From Rhododendron vialii (Eukaryota; Streptophyta; Magnoliopsida; Ericales; Ericaceae), in NCBI RefSeq assembly GCF_030253575.1, contig NC_080562.1:30521852-30585851 (forward strand): a DNA stretch of 64,000 bases. The letters are read 5' to 3'. Of this stretch, positions 23,830-34,700 are shown piece by piece (position 1 is the first letter of the stretch; every line of letters begins with the position of its first letter). The position numbers and the translations under genes were made by a program. Below the pieces are notes generated by a model that searched no databases, was not told the origin of the DNA, and saw only the letters and a list, made by a program, of their open reading frames with translations.

Positions 23830-24617
23830 ATTCAAGTATATTTCTTATTAGCACAAATTACACTTTGATCCTCCAATCAGATACATTGTCGGTTGTATTC
23901 GCAGAGTTCTTAGTTAGTGAAAAATTTGACCCTCTTTGTGCTCTAAACTCTAGCTATCATAGCCCAATGTAACGCGTGACAGACGGAGTTTCTGGGTTAA
24001 GATAGAATTCTGACAGTGATAATCACTGGCTAAAATACATATGTATATGACGCCGTTAAGTTTAACTCAACAAAACAAAATTTATAGGCGATGATAGAGC
24101 GGTGATAAGAAACAGAAGTGCAAAAACCATTTACCCCTGTGAAAACATATGACATATGTTGATTTGATCAATGCTTGTGAGGATGCATGCACGATTTCGT
24201 TTGTCGACCGGGAAAAAAAAAGGTTTATTTATCTTCAATTGTGGCATTAGGACTCTGCTTGAAAGTTGAAAGCATTGCTCAACTGATTAAAATTAGAGCG
24301 GAAAAAATCTAGTGGTGGCGAGACTATATAAGTTGGGCATAATTTTTTTTTTACATATAATAATTGCATTTTCTAAAATTCTTGTTGTGGCGATCGCCGC
24401 CACTAAACCCCCGATCCCATCCTTGAGTATAAGTTTCTAGTTCGTTCTCATTAATACTCCAAAATTTTGGGCCACCCTCCTTACAAGCAAAAACTTGTAT
24501 GGAAGGGTTTTTTTACTTTCAATTGTAGCATTAGGACCCAGCTTTTTAAAAGTATAGCGCAACTAATTAGTTAAAATAGTGGAGATAAAGTGTCTTTCAC
24601 GAGTACAAATTTCTAGT
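23830..24617. other. AT-rich intergenic DNA
   Basis: Loosely repeated text (GGTTTATTTATCTTCAATTGTGGCATTAGG near 24222 and a variant near 24508) suggests an old duplication. No gene. Confidence 0.45.
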
Positions 24618-24626
24618 TAATTCTTT

Positions 24627-25078
24627 GGGCAAAATTCATTTTAACCCCCTGTGGTTTGGGAAATGTGCAGACACATTTCCTATCGTCATGTTTTCCATTC
24701 ATATTAACATAAATAGCATTAAAAGTCCGATATGCCCTCATCTTCTCTCTTGATTCTTCTTCTTCCTTGAATCTAACCATCCATCCCATGTACTAAAAGT
24801 TGGATCTGAAGCGTTGATATAGTAAAGTTTGGCGAATACTAGTATACTACATCTATACCAAAATTCAAGTCAATCAAAAAATGAAAACCTCATGGTCGAA
24901 TCAAATTTATTGGGAAGTAAATTTTAATCTTAAATTTATCATTCATTTTAACAAGAATTAAATCACTGAGTTATTGATGTCTGATTCGAGTTGATTTTTT
25001 ACAGAGATACTCTATTTAGAATAGATTAGTACATTATAGACGGCTCAGATTATATTTTGGTGGAAGAGTATTTTTCCT

Positions 25079-25122
<44 letters not shown>

Positions 25123-25655
25123 TTAAATTCAAAATTCAAAATTCTATTAATATGGATGCAAAGTATGACGGTAGGGGGTGTATCTACATATTTCACAAAC
25201 CACAGGGTGTTATGTGCACACTTTTGAACCATAAGAAGTGTATCCGCACTGGCCTGGCCTTGAGATTTCCGAGGCCCTAAGCGAGATTTGAAAATAGGGC
25301 CTCTCATTTTCTAGTATATTTATTAGTTGTTCAATGTAGGAAACAAGCTAGCCTTTTTTTTTGTTGTACAGATTCAAAACTTTGCGATAAAAAATGAAGC
25401 TGCCAGGGATCATACTCAGGATCCCGCGCCCTTACACGCGCGTCATAACACCAAGCTACATTTACTTGCAAAATTGTTCAAACATATAATATTTAGTATA
25501 TTTTACCATTTTCTTATCAAAAAAATATATTTTACCATTTTGGGCCCTATTATTTGGCCCAAAACGAGAGGCCCTAGACGGTCGCCTGGTGAGCTTATGC
25601 CCAAGGACGAACCGCACGTAGCTTAAACCGTAGGGGATCAAAATAGACTTTGCCC
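24627..25655. mobile_element. MULE-type element with 9-bp TSD, carrying nested insertions
   Basis: The ends are GGGCAAAATTCATTTTAACC and, reverse-complemented, GGGCAAAGTCTATTTTGATC. The duplication TAATTCTTT lies at 24618-24626 and 25656-25664. An inner second copy of the CCCTGTGGTTT end motif (about 25195) suggests the right arm was split. The intervening 25245-25620 looks like a hAT fragment with a SINE-like scrap. A (TA)n run lies at 25081-25118. No coding capacity. Confidence 0.8.
25245..25615. mobile_element. hAT-like insertion with a SINE-like scrap inside
   Basis: The ends (CTGGCCTGGCCTTGAG and TATGCCCAAGGACGAA) are loosely inverted, and GAGGCCCTA stretches face each other. A partial duplication CCGCAC flanks it. 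At 25400-25460, read on the minus strand, there are degenerate A- and B-box motifs (TAGCTTGGTGTTA, TATGATCCCTGG). The whole sits inside the element at 24627-25655. Confidence 0.4.
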
Positions 25656-25863
25656 TAATTCTTTCGCATTAAGAGGGGAAGAAATTCATCGGGTCGATCA
25701 CCCTCCTCTCGCAATGAAAAACTTGTACGAAATGGCTATGGTCTCAGGTTTACCATGTGGTTTTGCGACCTAAAGTTGTAGTTGGTGGGATCCATTTTGT
25801 ATTACTAGTATATTTTGAAGGGGAAAAAAGTTGCAATTGAAGATGAAAGTTGGAGAGGAAGTG

Positions 25864-26051
25864 AATCCAAAGGAGTTGGCCTATTGGTCAAGGCCTGAAA
25901 TTTAGAAGGTTGCTTTCTCCTCAGGTTTTCAGTTCAAAACATCTTAAGTGCTATCAACTTGTTTGAGGTTAAAAGAGCTTTGTTTTGGTTTTAAATGGGC
26001 TACCGCTAGCGTAAACTGACCCGAATACCCCTAGTTACAAAAAAAAAAAAA
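25864..26051 (+). mobile_element. tRNA-type SINE with 13-bp TSD
   Basis: This is a 188-bp insert with an A-box-like GAGTTGGCCTATTGGTC near the start, a B-box-like AGGTTTTCAGTTCAAAAC about 50 bp later and an A tail. It is flanked by TGGAGAGGAAGTG at 25851-25863 and 26052-26064, an exact match. Size, boxes, tail and TSD all fit a plant SINE. Confidence 0.85.
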
Positions 26052-26302
26052 TGGAGAGGAAGTGGGGATTTTATCCCATAAGCGTCACCAAACTGACTTC
26101 AGATGTCATGCATCATTAGCATGTACACCAAATTAAAATATGTCATGTGACACTTTCTCTTAGAACAAGTGAGCAACGCCCATTTATGTATGGACTGTAT
26201 TGCAATTTATACATATATCAGGGAAATAGTGTATAAAATCGATTTTAAATCAAAAGAAAACAGAACAAGAAATACGACGACAAAAATTGTAAATACATTT
26301 AG

Positions 26303-26624
26303 GGGGCGACTATTCGCAACCCCGTATTTCTGCCTTAACCCACTATATTTCGGTAAATAGTTGTTGAAAATCATACATAACATTTCGGTAAATAGCTGTT
26401 TAAAAGAAGATTATATTTCGATAATTACATGTCGAAAATATGTTCAACCTTCGGTAAACAACTGCCAAACATACATTTTCGGTAAATAGCTGTTGAAAAA
26501 AATATTATATTTCGGTAATTGTATGCTGAAAATGTATCTCAATTTCGGTAACTAACTGTCGAGTATAATTGAAAATTTTTAACGGGCTAAGGGAGAAAAT
26601 ACGGGGCTGCGAATAATCGCCACC
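26303..26624. mobile_element. 322-bp MULE-type MITE with internal TTTCGGTAA repeats
   Basis: The terminal inverted repeats pair GGCGACTATTCGCAACCCCG with CGGGGCTGCGAATAATCGCC. The flanking 9-bp duplication is TACATTTAG (26294-26302 and 26625-26633). The centre consists of about six loose repeats of TTTCGGTAAATAGCTGTTGA in a 30-40 bp rhythm. No coding capacity. Confidence 0.85.
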
Positions 26625-26699
26625 TACATTTAGGGACAAAGGCATGCAGGGGAGGGCCAAGGGTGCCCACGCATGGTCCCTCGCAACTTTTTAATAGTA

Positions 26700-26937
26700 C
26701 TCCCTCTGTCCCGATTTGTTTGTCCATTTTCACTATTTAGGACTTCTTACAAATTTGTCTATATGTTTCAATTTATAATATTTTTTATATGCAATATGTA
26801 TCTTGTTTGATAGATCTCAATTGATCTAAAATATGATATTTTTCAAATTATGTAAAACATTATAGATTGTAAGATATAGAAAAAAATTTAAAAGACACGT
26901 ATGTCGAAATTGGACAAATAAATTAGGACGGAGGGTG
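26700..26937. mobile_element. Stowaway-type MITE (Tc1/mariner)
   Basis: Starts CTCCCTCTGTCCCGATTTG and ends GGACGGAGGGTG, the signature Stowaway termini, with a TA dinucleotide at both edges (26698-26699, 26938-26939). The body is AT-rich and non-coding. Confidence 0.9.
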
Positions 26938-27129
26938 TATCTCGTAACTTTTATACGATTTGTACCTTTTAGCAATACGATTCGTAACATTTTCTCTATA
27001 ATTCATAACATTTTGGGGGGTGCATATGATACACACCCAAATAAGAGGTGCATATGATTCTGGTTGATCTCAAGGACGCACACCCAGCCCACTGCCTAGC
27101 CAAACGGGCGTTGCAGTCCTCCTCTACAT

Positions 27130-27312
27130 TTCCAGCAGCACGGGGAATTTCGTTTTGGATAGGAGCTACCACGGGCCATTTCTTTTTGTTTATTTAGCCC
27201 CTTTACTCATTTTGTTGTCCTTGTTGTTCCCCTTTATGTTTTATTGTATCTGTAACTCTATAACTCCATCCTTTTATCAATGCATTTCTATCATGTTTCA
27301 AAAAAAAAAAAA
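27130..27312 (+). mobile_element. Possible LINE/SINE 3' end with A tail
   Basis: T-rich text ending in CTTTTATCAATGCATTTCTATC and a run of A has the look of a plant LINE 3' UTR. No duplication was found. Confidence 0.4.
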
Positions 27313-27424
27313 CTCCCCACAAACCTCCTCCTCCCCCCCCCCCCCCCCTTCCCCGTTTTCTCTCTCAATTTTGGGAAATAAAAAAAAAAGGTGATAATGT
27401 ATATAATAACAAGAGAAATAATTT

Positions 27425-27612
27425 AGCCGTGGTTCGGGCGAATGCACAGACTTTGAGAGTTTTCCTCACGTTCTAGAGTTTGATTCCCTACCGGGTGAAT
27501 ACTCTGAAGTAAGTGGGGGCTGTGACTGGTGTAACCACGCTAACTCTCCCGAAAGATTGGGTTGCGCAGAGGTCTGATTGTAGGGCTATTCCTTTGTTTA
27601 AAAAAAAAACAG
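27425..27612 (+). mobile_element. SINE-like retroposon
   Basis: An A-box-like TAGCCGTGGTTCGGG opens the unit and a B-box-like AGAGTTTGATTCCC follows. It ends TTCCTTTGTTT plus an A run. An imperfect duplication GAGAAATAATT/GAGAAATTATT flanks it (about 27414-27424 and 27622-27632). Confidence 0.6.
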
Positions 27613-27639
27613 AGAGAGAGAGAGAAATTATTAGAAATT

Positions 27640-28708
27640 GGCCTAGTCAAGTTTTATATTGTGTATGAGATTATACGCAAAGGGCATGCAATGAGCAACG
27701 GCCGGCCACCTAGTCGCGAATTATCCTTCAAGTCTATGAAGCGCCAACGTGGTGTCCGGGTCAGAAACTGGGACACACCGGAGACATGGCGAAATTGTTA
27801 AATTTAATTAATTTTTTTAGGGGACATGACGAAATTGTTAAAACTGTAATATGGTATTTGTGATGTATATGATGCTTGTTTATACATATTTATGCTTCAT
27901 GCTTTCACATATAACTATGTTTCCACTGATATAAAGTAATTATTATTTATCTATTCCTACCGTGTGTCCTACCGTGTCTATGTCCGTGTTCCCATTTGCT
28001 TAGAAATTCAGTGTATGTATCTGTATTCGTGCTACATAGCTTTAAGTTAATTGATTGATGGAAATTGATGGAGTTTTTCACTAAGTAATCATACAACGAT
28101 GACGTGCAAGTTATCATTTTTTAGGCGTTAAATTCTTTTCTTGCTAGCTATAATTACCATGACCTCTGCAAGCTGGTTTCATCCACTATTACAAAACACA
28201 ACAGTTTCTGTTAAATATGTCCAAACATATAAACGAGAGCAATTTCTACGACCGTTAAATCACTTCTTATTAATTTTGTAGCCATCAGATAATTTATTTT
28301 TAAAAAAAATACAAAGAATATTCATTTAATAAATACGTTATGTATCTCTATGAAAACATTGTCTTTTATGATCAATAAGGAAATATATATCAAAATGGTA
28401 ACTAACGCTTTGTGTTAATTACAACTATAGCATAGAGAAGTTAGGTAGAACAAATAATTTATCTAAGCTGAAAACGTCTATGTTTCATTTCAATGTGCCT
28501 TTAGGCATAGGCATCCGCTAGTTCCTGATAACATTTGCTAGTTGTACGTAATATTTATATTCAATATATATGCTATCGGCTAGCTAGCTAGCTAGCCGGA
28601 TTAACTTCCCAGGTTTTTTAAAGTCAAGTCCATATATTCAAATTCAATAGTGTAGATTAATGTTTGAATATCATTGGTTGTATGTTGAAGTGAAATCCGG
28701 TTCATGCA
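27640..28708. other. AT-rich intergenic DNA
   Basis: No gene recognised. A GCTA tetranucleotide run (about 28578-28596) is present. Confidence 0.5.
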
Positions 28709-29189
28709 TTTTAATTAGGTGAAAGTACATCAATACTCCCTCAACTATCACTTTTTCTCATAAACACCCACTCACATTTAAAAGCGCCTATAAAGACCCC
28801 CTCAACTATTGAAAATTGAATTAATCGCTAACTCCGTTAATGGAATGAATGAAATGACAAATATACTCTTTTTACGTCTCATTCTAACGTCTCTCTCCCT
28901 CTCCTGACCGAACACACCCCTTTCTCCGACGCAGCCAAATCCAAACCCCAAAAAAAATTCCCAAATTTTTTAAAAAACTATATAATTTTCTCCAGATTCA
29001 ACCCCAACAACAACAGAAAAGAAAATTGCTTTCCACCACTGCCTCAACCCTCCCTCCAATGTACGACACCAACGCCATGAACATCCAACAAGAACAGCAA
29101 AGAAACCAGATCGAAGGTGAGGAAGACGATGACGTCACGAGCGGGGAGTTAATCGACAAGCCCAACAACATCCGGTTCTGAGACAATGG

Positions 29190-29560
29190 GAAGGGTGAGG
29201 AGGGGGGAAGGAGCGCGATGTCATTCTTTCAATGTTGCAGGAGAACGGAGAGAAGTGAGAGAGAAAGCCCTAGAGGCCATGGACGACTAGGAGGCCGTCG
29301 TCGAAGAGGTCGGGGTGGGTGATCTCGACGCCGCCGACGAAGACCTTGGAGGCGTTAGGAGCGAAGGAGGTGACAGTGAGGCAGCGGCGGGGACTAGGGT
29401 TTTAATCTTGGTGGCGAAGGGGAGGGTGCGGAGGTAGTGGAGGGAGAAGAGGCTTGGGACGGTGTGTTCTCAGAGGAGGAGGGGGAGGGAGCAGGAAGGG
29501 CCGCAAGTGAGGAGGGAAGGTTGAGACAGTGGTTGAGAGGAGGAAGGCGAGAGTGGGGAG
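29190..29560 (-). pseudogene. Captured fasciclin-like (FAS1/FLA) gene fragment, decayed
   Basis: On the minus strand, frame pieces read TVPSLFSLHYLRTLPFATK then IKTLV (about 29390-29465). After a one-base shift near 29386-29392 come RRCLTVTSFAPNASKVF and VGGVEITHPDLFDDGLLVVH (29270-29391). A TAG at 29270-29272 follows, then GFLSHFSPFSCNIERM. This order, especially GGVEITHPDLF followed by VVHG, is typical of the FAS1 domain of plant fasciclin-like arabinogalactan proteins, which are cell-wall adhesion glycoproteins. The frameshift, the nonsense codon and the absent start make it a pseudogene. Placement inside MULE ends suggests capture. The family call comes from memory of motif patterns, not a search. 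Confidence 0.6.
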
Positions 29561-29570
29561 TTGCAGAGGG

Positions 29571-29571
<1 letters not shown>

Positions 29572-29617
<46 letters not shown>
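29572..29617. repeat. (GA)n microsatellite
   Basis: A pure GA run within the Pack-MULE candidate. It generates several spurious arginine/glutamate and leucine/serine open frames. Confidence 0.95.
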
Positions 29618-29621
<4 letters not shown>

Positions 29622-29822
29622 TATAGTTGTAAAAGGGCATTTTTGTACAACAAAAAAAAAAGCCAATGTGACCTTCCAACAAATGGTTTTGAGACAGAAG
29701 GGTGTCACTTGGGTAATGAGAGAAGTTGAGAGGGACTCCATGGGCGCTTTTAAATGTGAGGGGGTGTTTATAAGAAAAAATAATAGTTGATGAGGTGTTT
29801 ATGTACTTTCACCTTTTAATTA

Positions 29823-31560
29823 TAGTATTTTGGAATTTAAATACAAATGCATAGGACAACTCCATTCTTTCAAGGTCTCTTCTCTTATTGCTAAATATAG
29901 CATTTACTTCAAACTTAGTTGGTAGACTGGCTTATAAATATATTTTTTTCTCTAAGCTAATAATGTCTCCATATCTAAAAAAAGGAGTCTTCCCACATGC
30001 AAGTCGGTCATTGAGGAGACATCCTTAGGTAAAAGACCTCCAACCAATGAGCATATATAATAAAGTCTTCATTAGCATGATCATTTTGCATTAACAATTA
30101 CATTAAACGTGATACTTTCATGGATCCCCTACCAATAAACCACATACTTAGCTTTGGGTTGGTTAAGAAGACACTAATAGGTGGCTAGCTAGGCAAATAC
30201 CCACTAAGCTAGATATGTAATCTCTTTGGATATCATTACCTCTCGAAAGTACTTGCTAGTATTAAGATGCTCATGCCTTTTCACTGTTTTCTCCACTTGA
30301 AAGACCTCTTCTTTCCCATTTTTTAGTAAAATATTTGAAAGAAGTTGGTTTTTCTTTATGTCACCCCTTCTTTATGCTTCCCACAACATCCAAAGACACA
30401 CGAGCACACAAGTTAGTCCTAAAGGTGCCAATATTGTAGAATCTTGATAATGACACCACTATATATTTAAGCACTAAACCTAGTAATGTACTTTTAAGAA
30501 GTATCTCTGCTTTTTTGCTTTTGTACTTGTAAAATCTACCCCGTATCTATATCTGTGTCGTATCCGTAAGTGTATGTCCACGGGTCTCCCAAAATCTCTA
30601 GTGAAGCAAGAAAGTACTCCTACTAAAGGAAACAGATTAAAGGTAAGTTTTTGGTGATGACGAAAGAAAACCTTGACAATGCAAAAGCACAATTAGGAGG
30701 ATGCAAGGATGGATGCCACCGGCGTAAAACTTACAAGATAAACAAAAATGATATGCCCACCACACCACCCACCCACCGCACCATCCATCGTTCGCCACGG
30801 GGCAGTAGGCCCCACGGTTTAAAAAAAACAACAAAACATCTACATTCCCCCGCCCTTCCTGTTTGTTTTTCCCCAAAGCACGTTTGGCATCTTACAGCGA
30901 TTCCATACAATGAAAAGAAAAATTACAATCAACCCATCACAAAAAAATACACAAGAAAAGCAAAGACAGAGAGAAAACTAATGTCTAGATCCTAAGCCTA
31001 GCCAAAGGCTCACTATACACCCCCTCTAAGAGTTGGGTCACGTGGAGTTAGCAATCTATCCATCCAACCGCCCCGGTTGGCACAGAATCCAAATCAAAGA
31101 CAGCAAACTCATTGGCATTTGAAGCCTCCGTTTTTGGAGAATTGAGTCTCCAACTGTCCAATTGTGTCCAAAATTTGGAGACCAAATTCAAGTATTCATT
31201 TTTTAGAACCAAAATGGAAACGGGTTGTGGTGCCTTCATTTAGGAGAAACCATTCTTCGTCATGTCGAGATAGAGATTGGGTTAGAGATTGCAAAGATAA
31301 TTTTTTGCCAATAAAAAGAAAAAAAATAACTCCATTTTTTTTTTTTTTTTGGGGGGACCCTACTAGCCTTCCTCCTCTATTAGTCTATCACTGTGCCCTG
31401 TAACAGGTTTTGTGCTTGGAAGAACCTGTGTGAAAAGATTCCCATAGAACAAATCCAAGTGCATTTCTGGCGAAAAATCTAATGACGAATGCAAAACACT
31501 ACCACAGAACAGATCCAAATGCATTTCAACCATTAGAATCCATTTGAATTCATCAGGCAT
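29823..31560. other. Intergenic, downstream of HSP90-6
   Basis: No supported gene. Open frames across 30637-30995 have no domain and overlap on both strands. A 25-base T/G homopolymer pair lies near 31336-31357. Confidence 0.45.
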
Positions 31561-31713
31561 AGCAACAAATACCCCTTATCATAGAACACATCAACCAAGT
31601 TTCTCAGCTCAATTTCCCCTCAACCAATGCCTCTTCTGAATCTCTCATCTATTACTATATACCGATGCATGAAACTACAAATAAATAATAAATAAAAAAA
31701 TGATATCTGCTTC
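31560..31713 (-). other. Probable 3' UTR of HSP90-6
   Basis: Directly follows the stop codon. AT-rich, with no other feature. The poly(A) site is not determinable. Confidence 0.4.
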
Positions 31714-34700
31714 TCATTTCTGGCCACCAGCTTCAACTGGCTCAACAATGTCAGCTTCTATCGGCTCTGCATTGTTCGGTTTCACAAATGATTGATGATA
31801 CTCAGCAGCAGGTGTTGCCCACTTGTCTGATATGGCCATCCCCATCATCTCGTAGATCTTCCCACCAAGTTGTGCTGGGTTATCAGGCTGCAAGAATCAG
31901 AATATCCAATTGTTAGGATGCATAATTTTCTTAAAACAAGTTAATGGAATCTATTTCCAAGTCATCTCATATTCATTCTGCAACATCGGTTAAGTTTTCC
32001 ATCGCCATAATTTCTACTTAATTAGGAGACTAGGCTTGAGTCTTCCAAATCCCCGTCACCTCATCTGAGAGGTGGGCCCTTTAGGAGGTAGTGTTGCACT
32101 TCTTGAGCCCAGGTGTGGTGGAGATTGTGCGAGTTACTTACCTTCAAGATAAACAACATTAGCAAAGCACGTTGGCAACCACCTGCCATTCATTCAAACT
32201 CGCGGACAAATTGTGGGCATCCTATTATTCAAAAACCAGAGTACTCTCACAATCCACACCAACAAGGGCGATCGCTTCATAATCCGAGCCACCCACGACA
32301 AGCATTATCAAGTAAATGCTGTAACCAGCCATACAGTCCACCAGGGAATGTGTTGCCAATTGAAATTAAACTAAAATTCCAAGCAGGGTGTCATTCCAAA
32401 GGTATTGCCCTTGGAAATAAGTACCTTGGATTTGGAGCACAGATGCATCATTACTCATTAAAAGTGTACGGTGATTTAAATTTGTGCAGTTCATGGTAAG
32501 AGATACCTCCAGTGGCCCCATTTTGTTCGCAAGCCAAATGTCACACTAGAAAGAGCGACTCCCACTACCCCAATTTCAAAGCGATATAAAGTAGAAGGTG
32601 TAGAATAAGTTACTTACTGTGAAACCACTGGAAATCAAAGCAGTATCATATAAGAGGTCAATAGCTCTCAAAGCTTCTTCATCATTCGGGCTACTCTTGC
32701 AGGCAGCCTGAGCATACAAACAATACAAAAGGAAATGAAAAAAGAAAATTGCTTGCAGTCAGGTGCGGTTGGATATGCAAAGAATGTTAACGGTTGTGAA
32801 TCTTATGATCTTAATTATGGGCAGAGCAATCATACGTTCAAGGTCCTAATAATAGGGTGCTGAGGATTGATCTCAAAGACCCTCCTGGCTCTCATGAATT
32901 CCATGCTAGAGGTATCACCAACCGTTTGGGCCTTCATCAACCTGCAAGAGATTCACCATTCATTAACAATGTCAAATTAACTGTTAAAAATTGTATCAAG
33001 TACTAATAACTAATTAACAAATAAGCGACTTCACCTCTCCATATTGGCAGACCAACCAAATTTGCCAGATACAAGAACACAAGGTGACGCGCTCAGACGA
33101 TTTGAGATTTGAACACTGGCAACTTTGTCACCTAGCCTGTTCTTAATCCAGTCACAAGTCTGGCCAAACTCCTGCTTCATCTCCTTTTCCTTCTCCTCAT
33201 TCTTATCACCTGAAAAAGTTCAACATGCCAAGAGGTAACAAACTAAACAAAATGTTGGTGTGAATTGAAGAACTTTCCACTTCCTCTAGGTAATTGGATC
33301 TCACAACGCACATTACAAGAATTCTGTCACTCAAATTCGACTAACCAAATCACCACCTAACAATTTACCAAACCTTCGAAACGCAGATTAGAGTCACTAC
33401 AACCTAAGCACATTCTAACTTCTAAAGTAAGAAACGCTAGTAATATCAAGTCGTGTGGTGGAAAACAAGCAAGATCCCAATATCATCCAGCGCCATAGTC
33501 TGGACTAGAAGTTCCAAAAATGAGAGACTCAGTACACTTACCTAGATCAAGGTCTTCCTTGCTGATATCAACAAAAAATTTCTCCTTGTATGATTTCAGG
33601 TTCTGGACAGCCACCTCATCAATTGGATCAACCAAGAACAGCACCTGCAGCAAAGACACCAAAAGATATCAATACGTGTAGATAAAGCATATGACTATAT
33701 GAGGAATCCATATTGATGCACAGCTCCTTTTTCTACTCAGAAGTATATCTAATCATGTATCTATTATTCTATTCGGAAACACAACACATACTTCAAGATC
33801 CTTCTCAAAAAGTCTCTCCAAGAAAGGCGTGTTCTTCGCACTTGTCACGCTGTCAGAAGCAATGTAATAAATATCCTTCTGGTCAGGTTTCATGTTCTCA
33901 ACATATTCATCCAAGCTGATCATGTAATCCTCGCTCTGTGAAGAGAAAAATCGAAGCAAAGGAGCAAGACGCTTATGGTTCTCACGATCTTCAATGCAAC
34001 CCAATTTCAGGTGTTTGCCAAAGTTGTCCCAGAATTTCTCGTAATCCTGGAATACAGCGAAGGGCAAATCGATCACTAAGCCAAATAGGAGGAAAAAGAA
34101 AAGGCAGGACAGAAGGAAGGGAGGGGGAGCACTTGGAAGCCTCTCCTCTCCAACGTAAATCTATGGGTATATATTTGTATATTGTATGCCCATACAGAAA
34201 AAGCTAAGGGAAAGGGTGCAGAGTTGTATTAAGAGACGGCATATCTACAAAAAGATGCAAACAGAATTAAAAAATAAAAATAAAAAGTGGCATACATCTC
34301 TGTTCTCACTCATGGATATGCCCAAAATCATGTCAAAAGCCTTTCGAACCAAACGCTTCCTCATAATCCGTACCTGTCAGAATGGCATACAAGATTTTGG
34401 CAGCATTTAGTTTACTAGAATTATGGAAATTATACATCACTAAAGCATAATAGATACACTTACAATACGACTTTCTTGAAGAATTTCACGCGACACGTTG
34501 AGGGGAAGGTCATTGGAGTCGACAACACCTTTAATGAAGCTTAAATATCGTGGGAACTAATTCAGATTTGCACCCAAAAGCAAAGCAAAGACCATTAGTT
34601 AGCTTGGCTTCATCACATAAAACCTTCTCACGAAAAACAACACCAGATCATTCTTACCAACTCTCCATCAAAGTCATCTGAAATGAAAACCCGTTTAACA

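Larger units (their letters stand above)
28718..29813. mobile_element. Candidate Pack-MULE (1.1 kb, 9-bp TSD)
   Basis: Inverted ends of about 105 bp (left 28718-28822; right about 29710-29813) start GGTGAAAGTACATCAATAC and GGTGAAAGTACATAAACAC. The flanking direct repeat is TTTTAATTA (28709-28717, 29814-29822). Unlike the other MULE-type elements here, the interior is GC-rich and gene-like. On the minus strand, about 29190-29560 resembles a FAS1-domain gene. A (GA)n run lies at about 29572-29617. No transposase is present, so it would need one supplied elsewhere. Confidence 0.8.

Noticed and set aside
29437..29790. Arg/Glu-rich and Leu/Ser-rich proteins
   Set aside because: Driven by the (GA)n run and by the antisense of the FAS1-like fragment.
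32113..32499. 128-residue plus-strand open frame
   Set aside because: Lies in the last intron of HSP90-6, antisense, without domain or codon bias.
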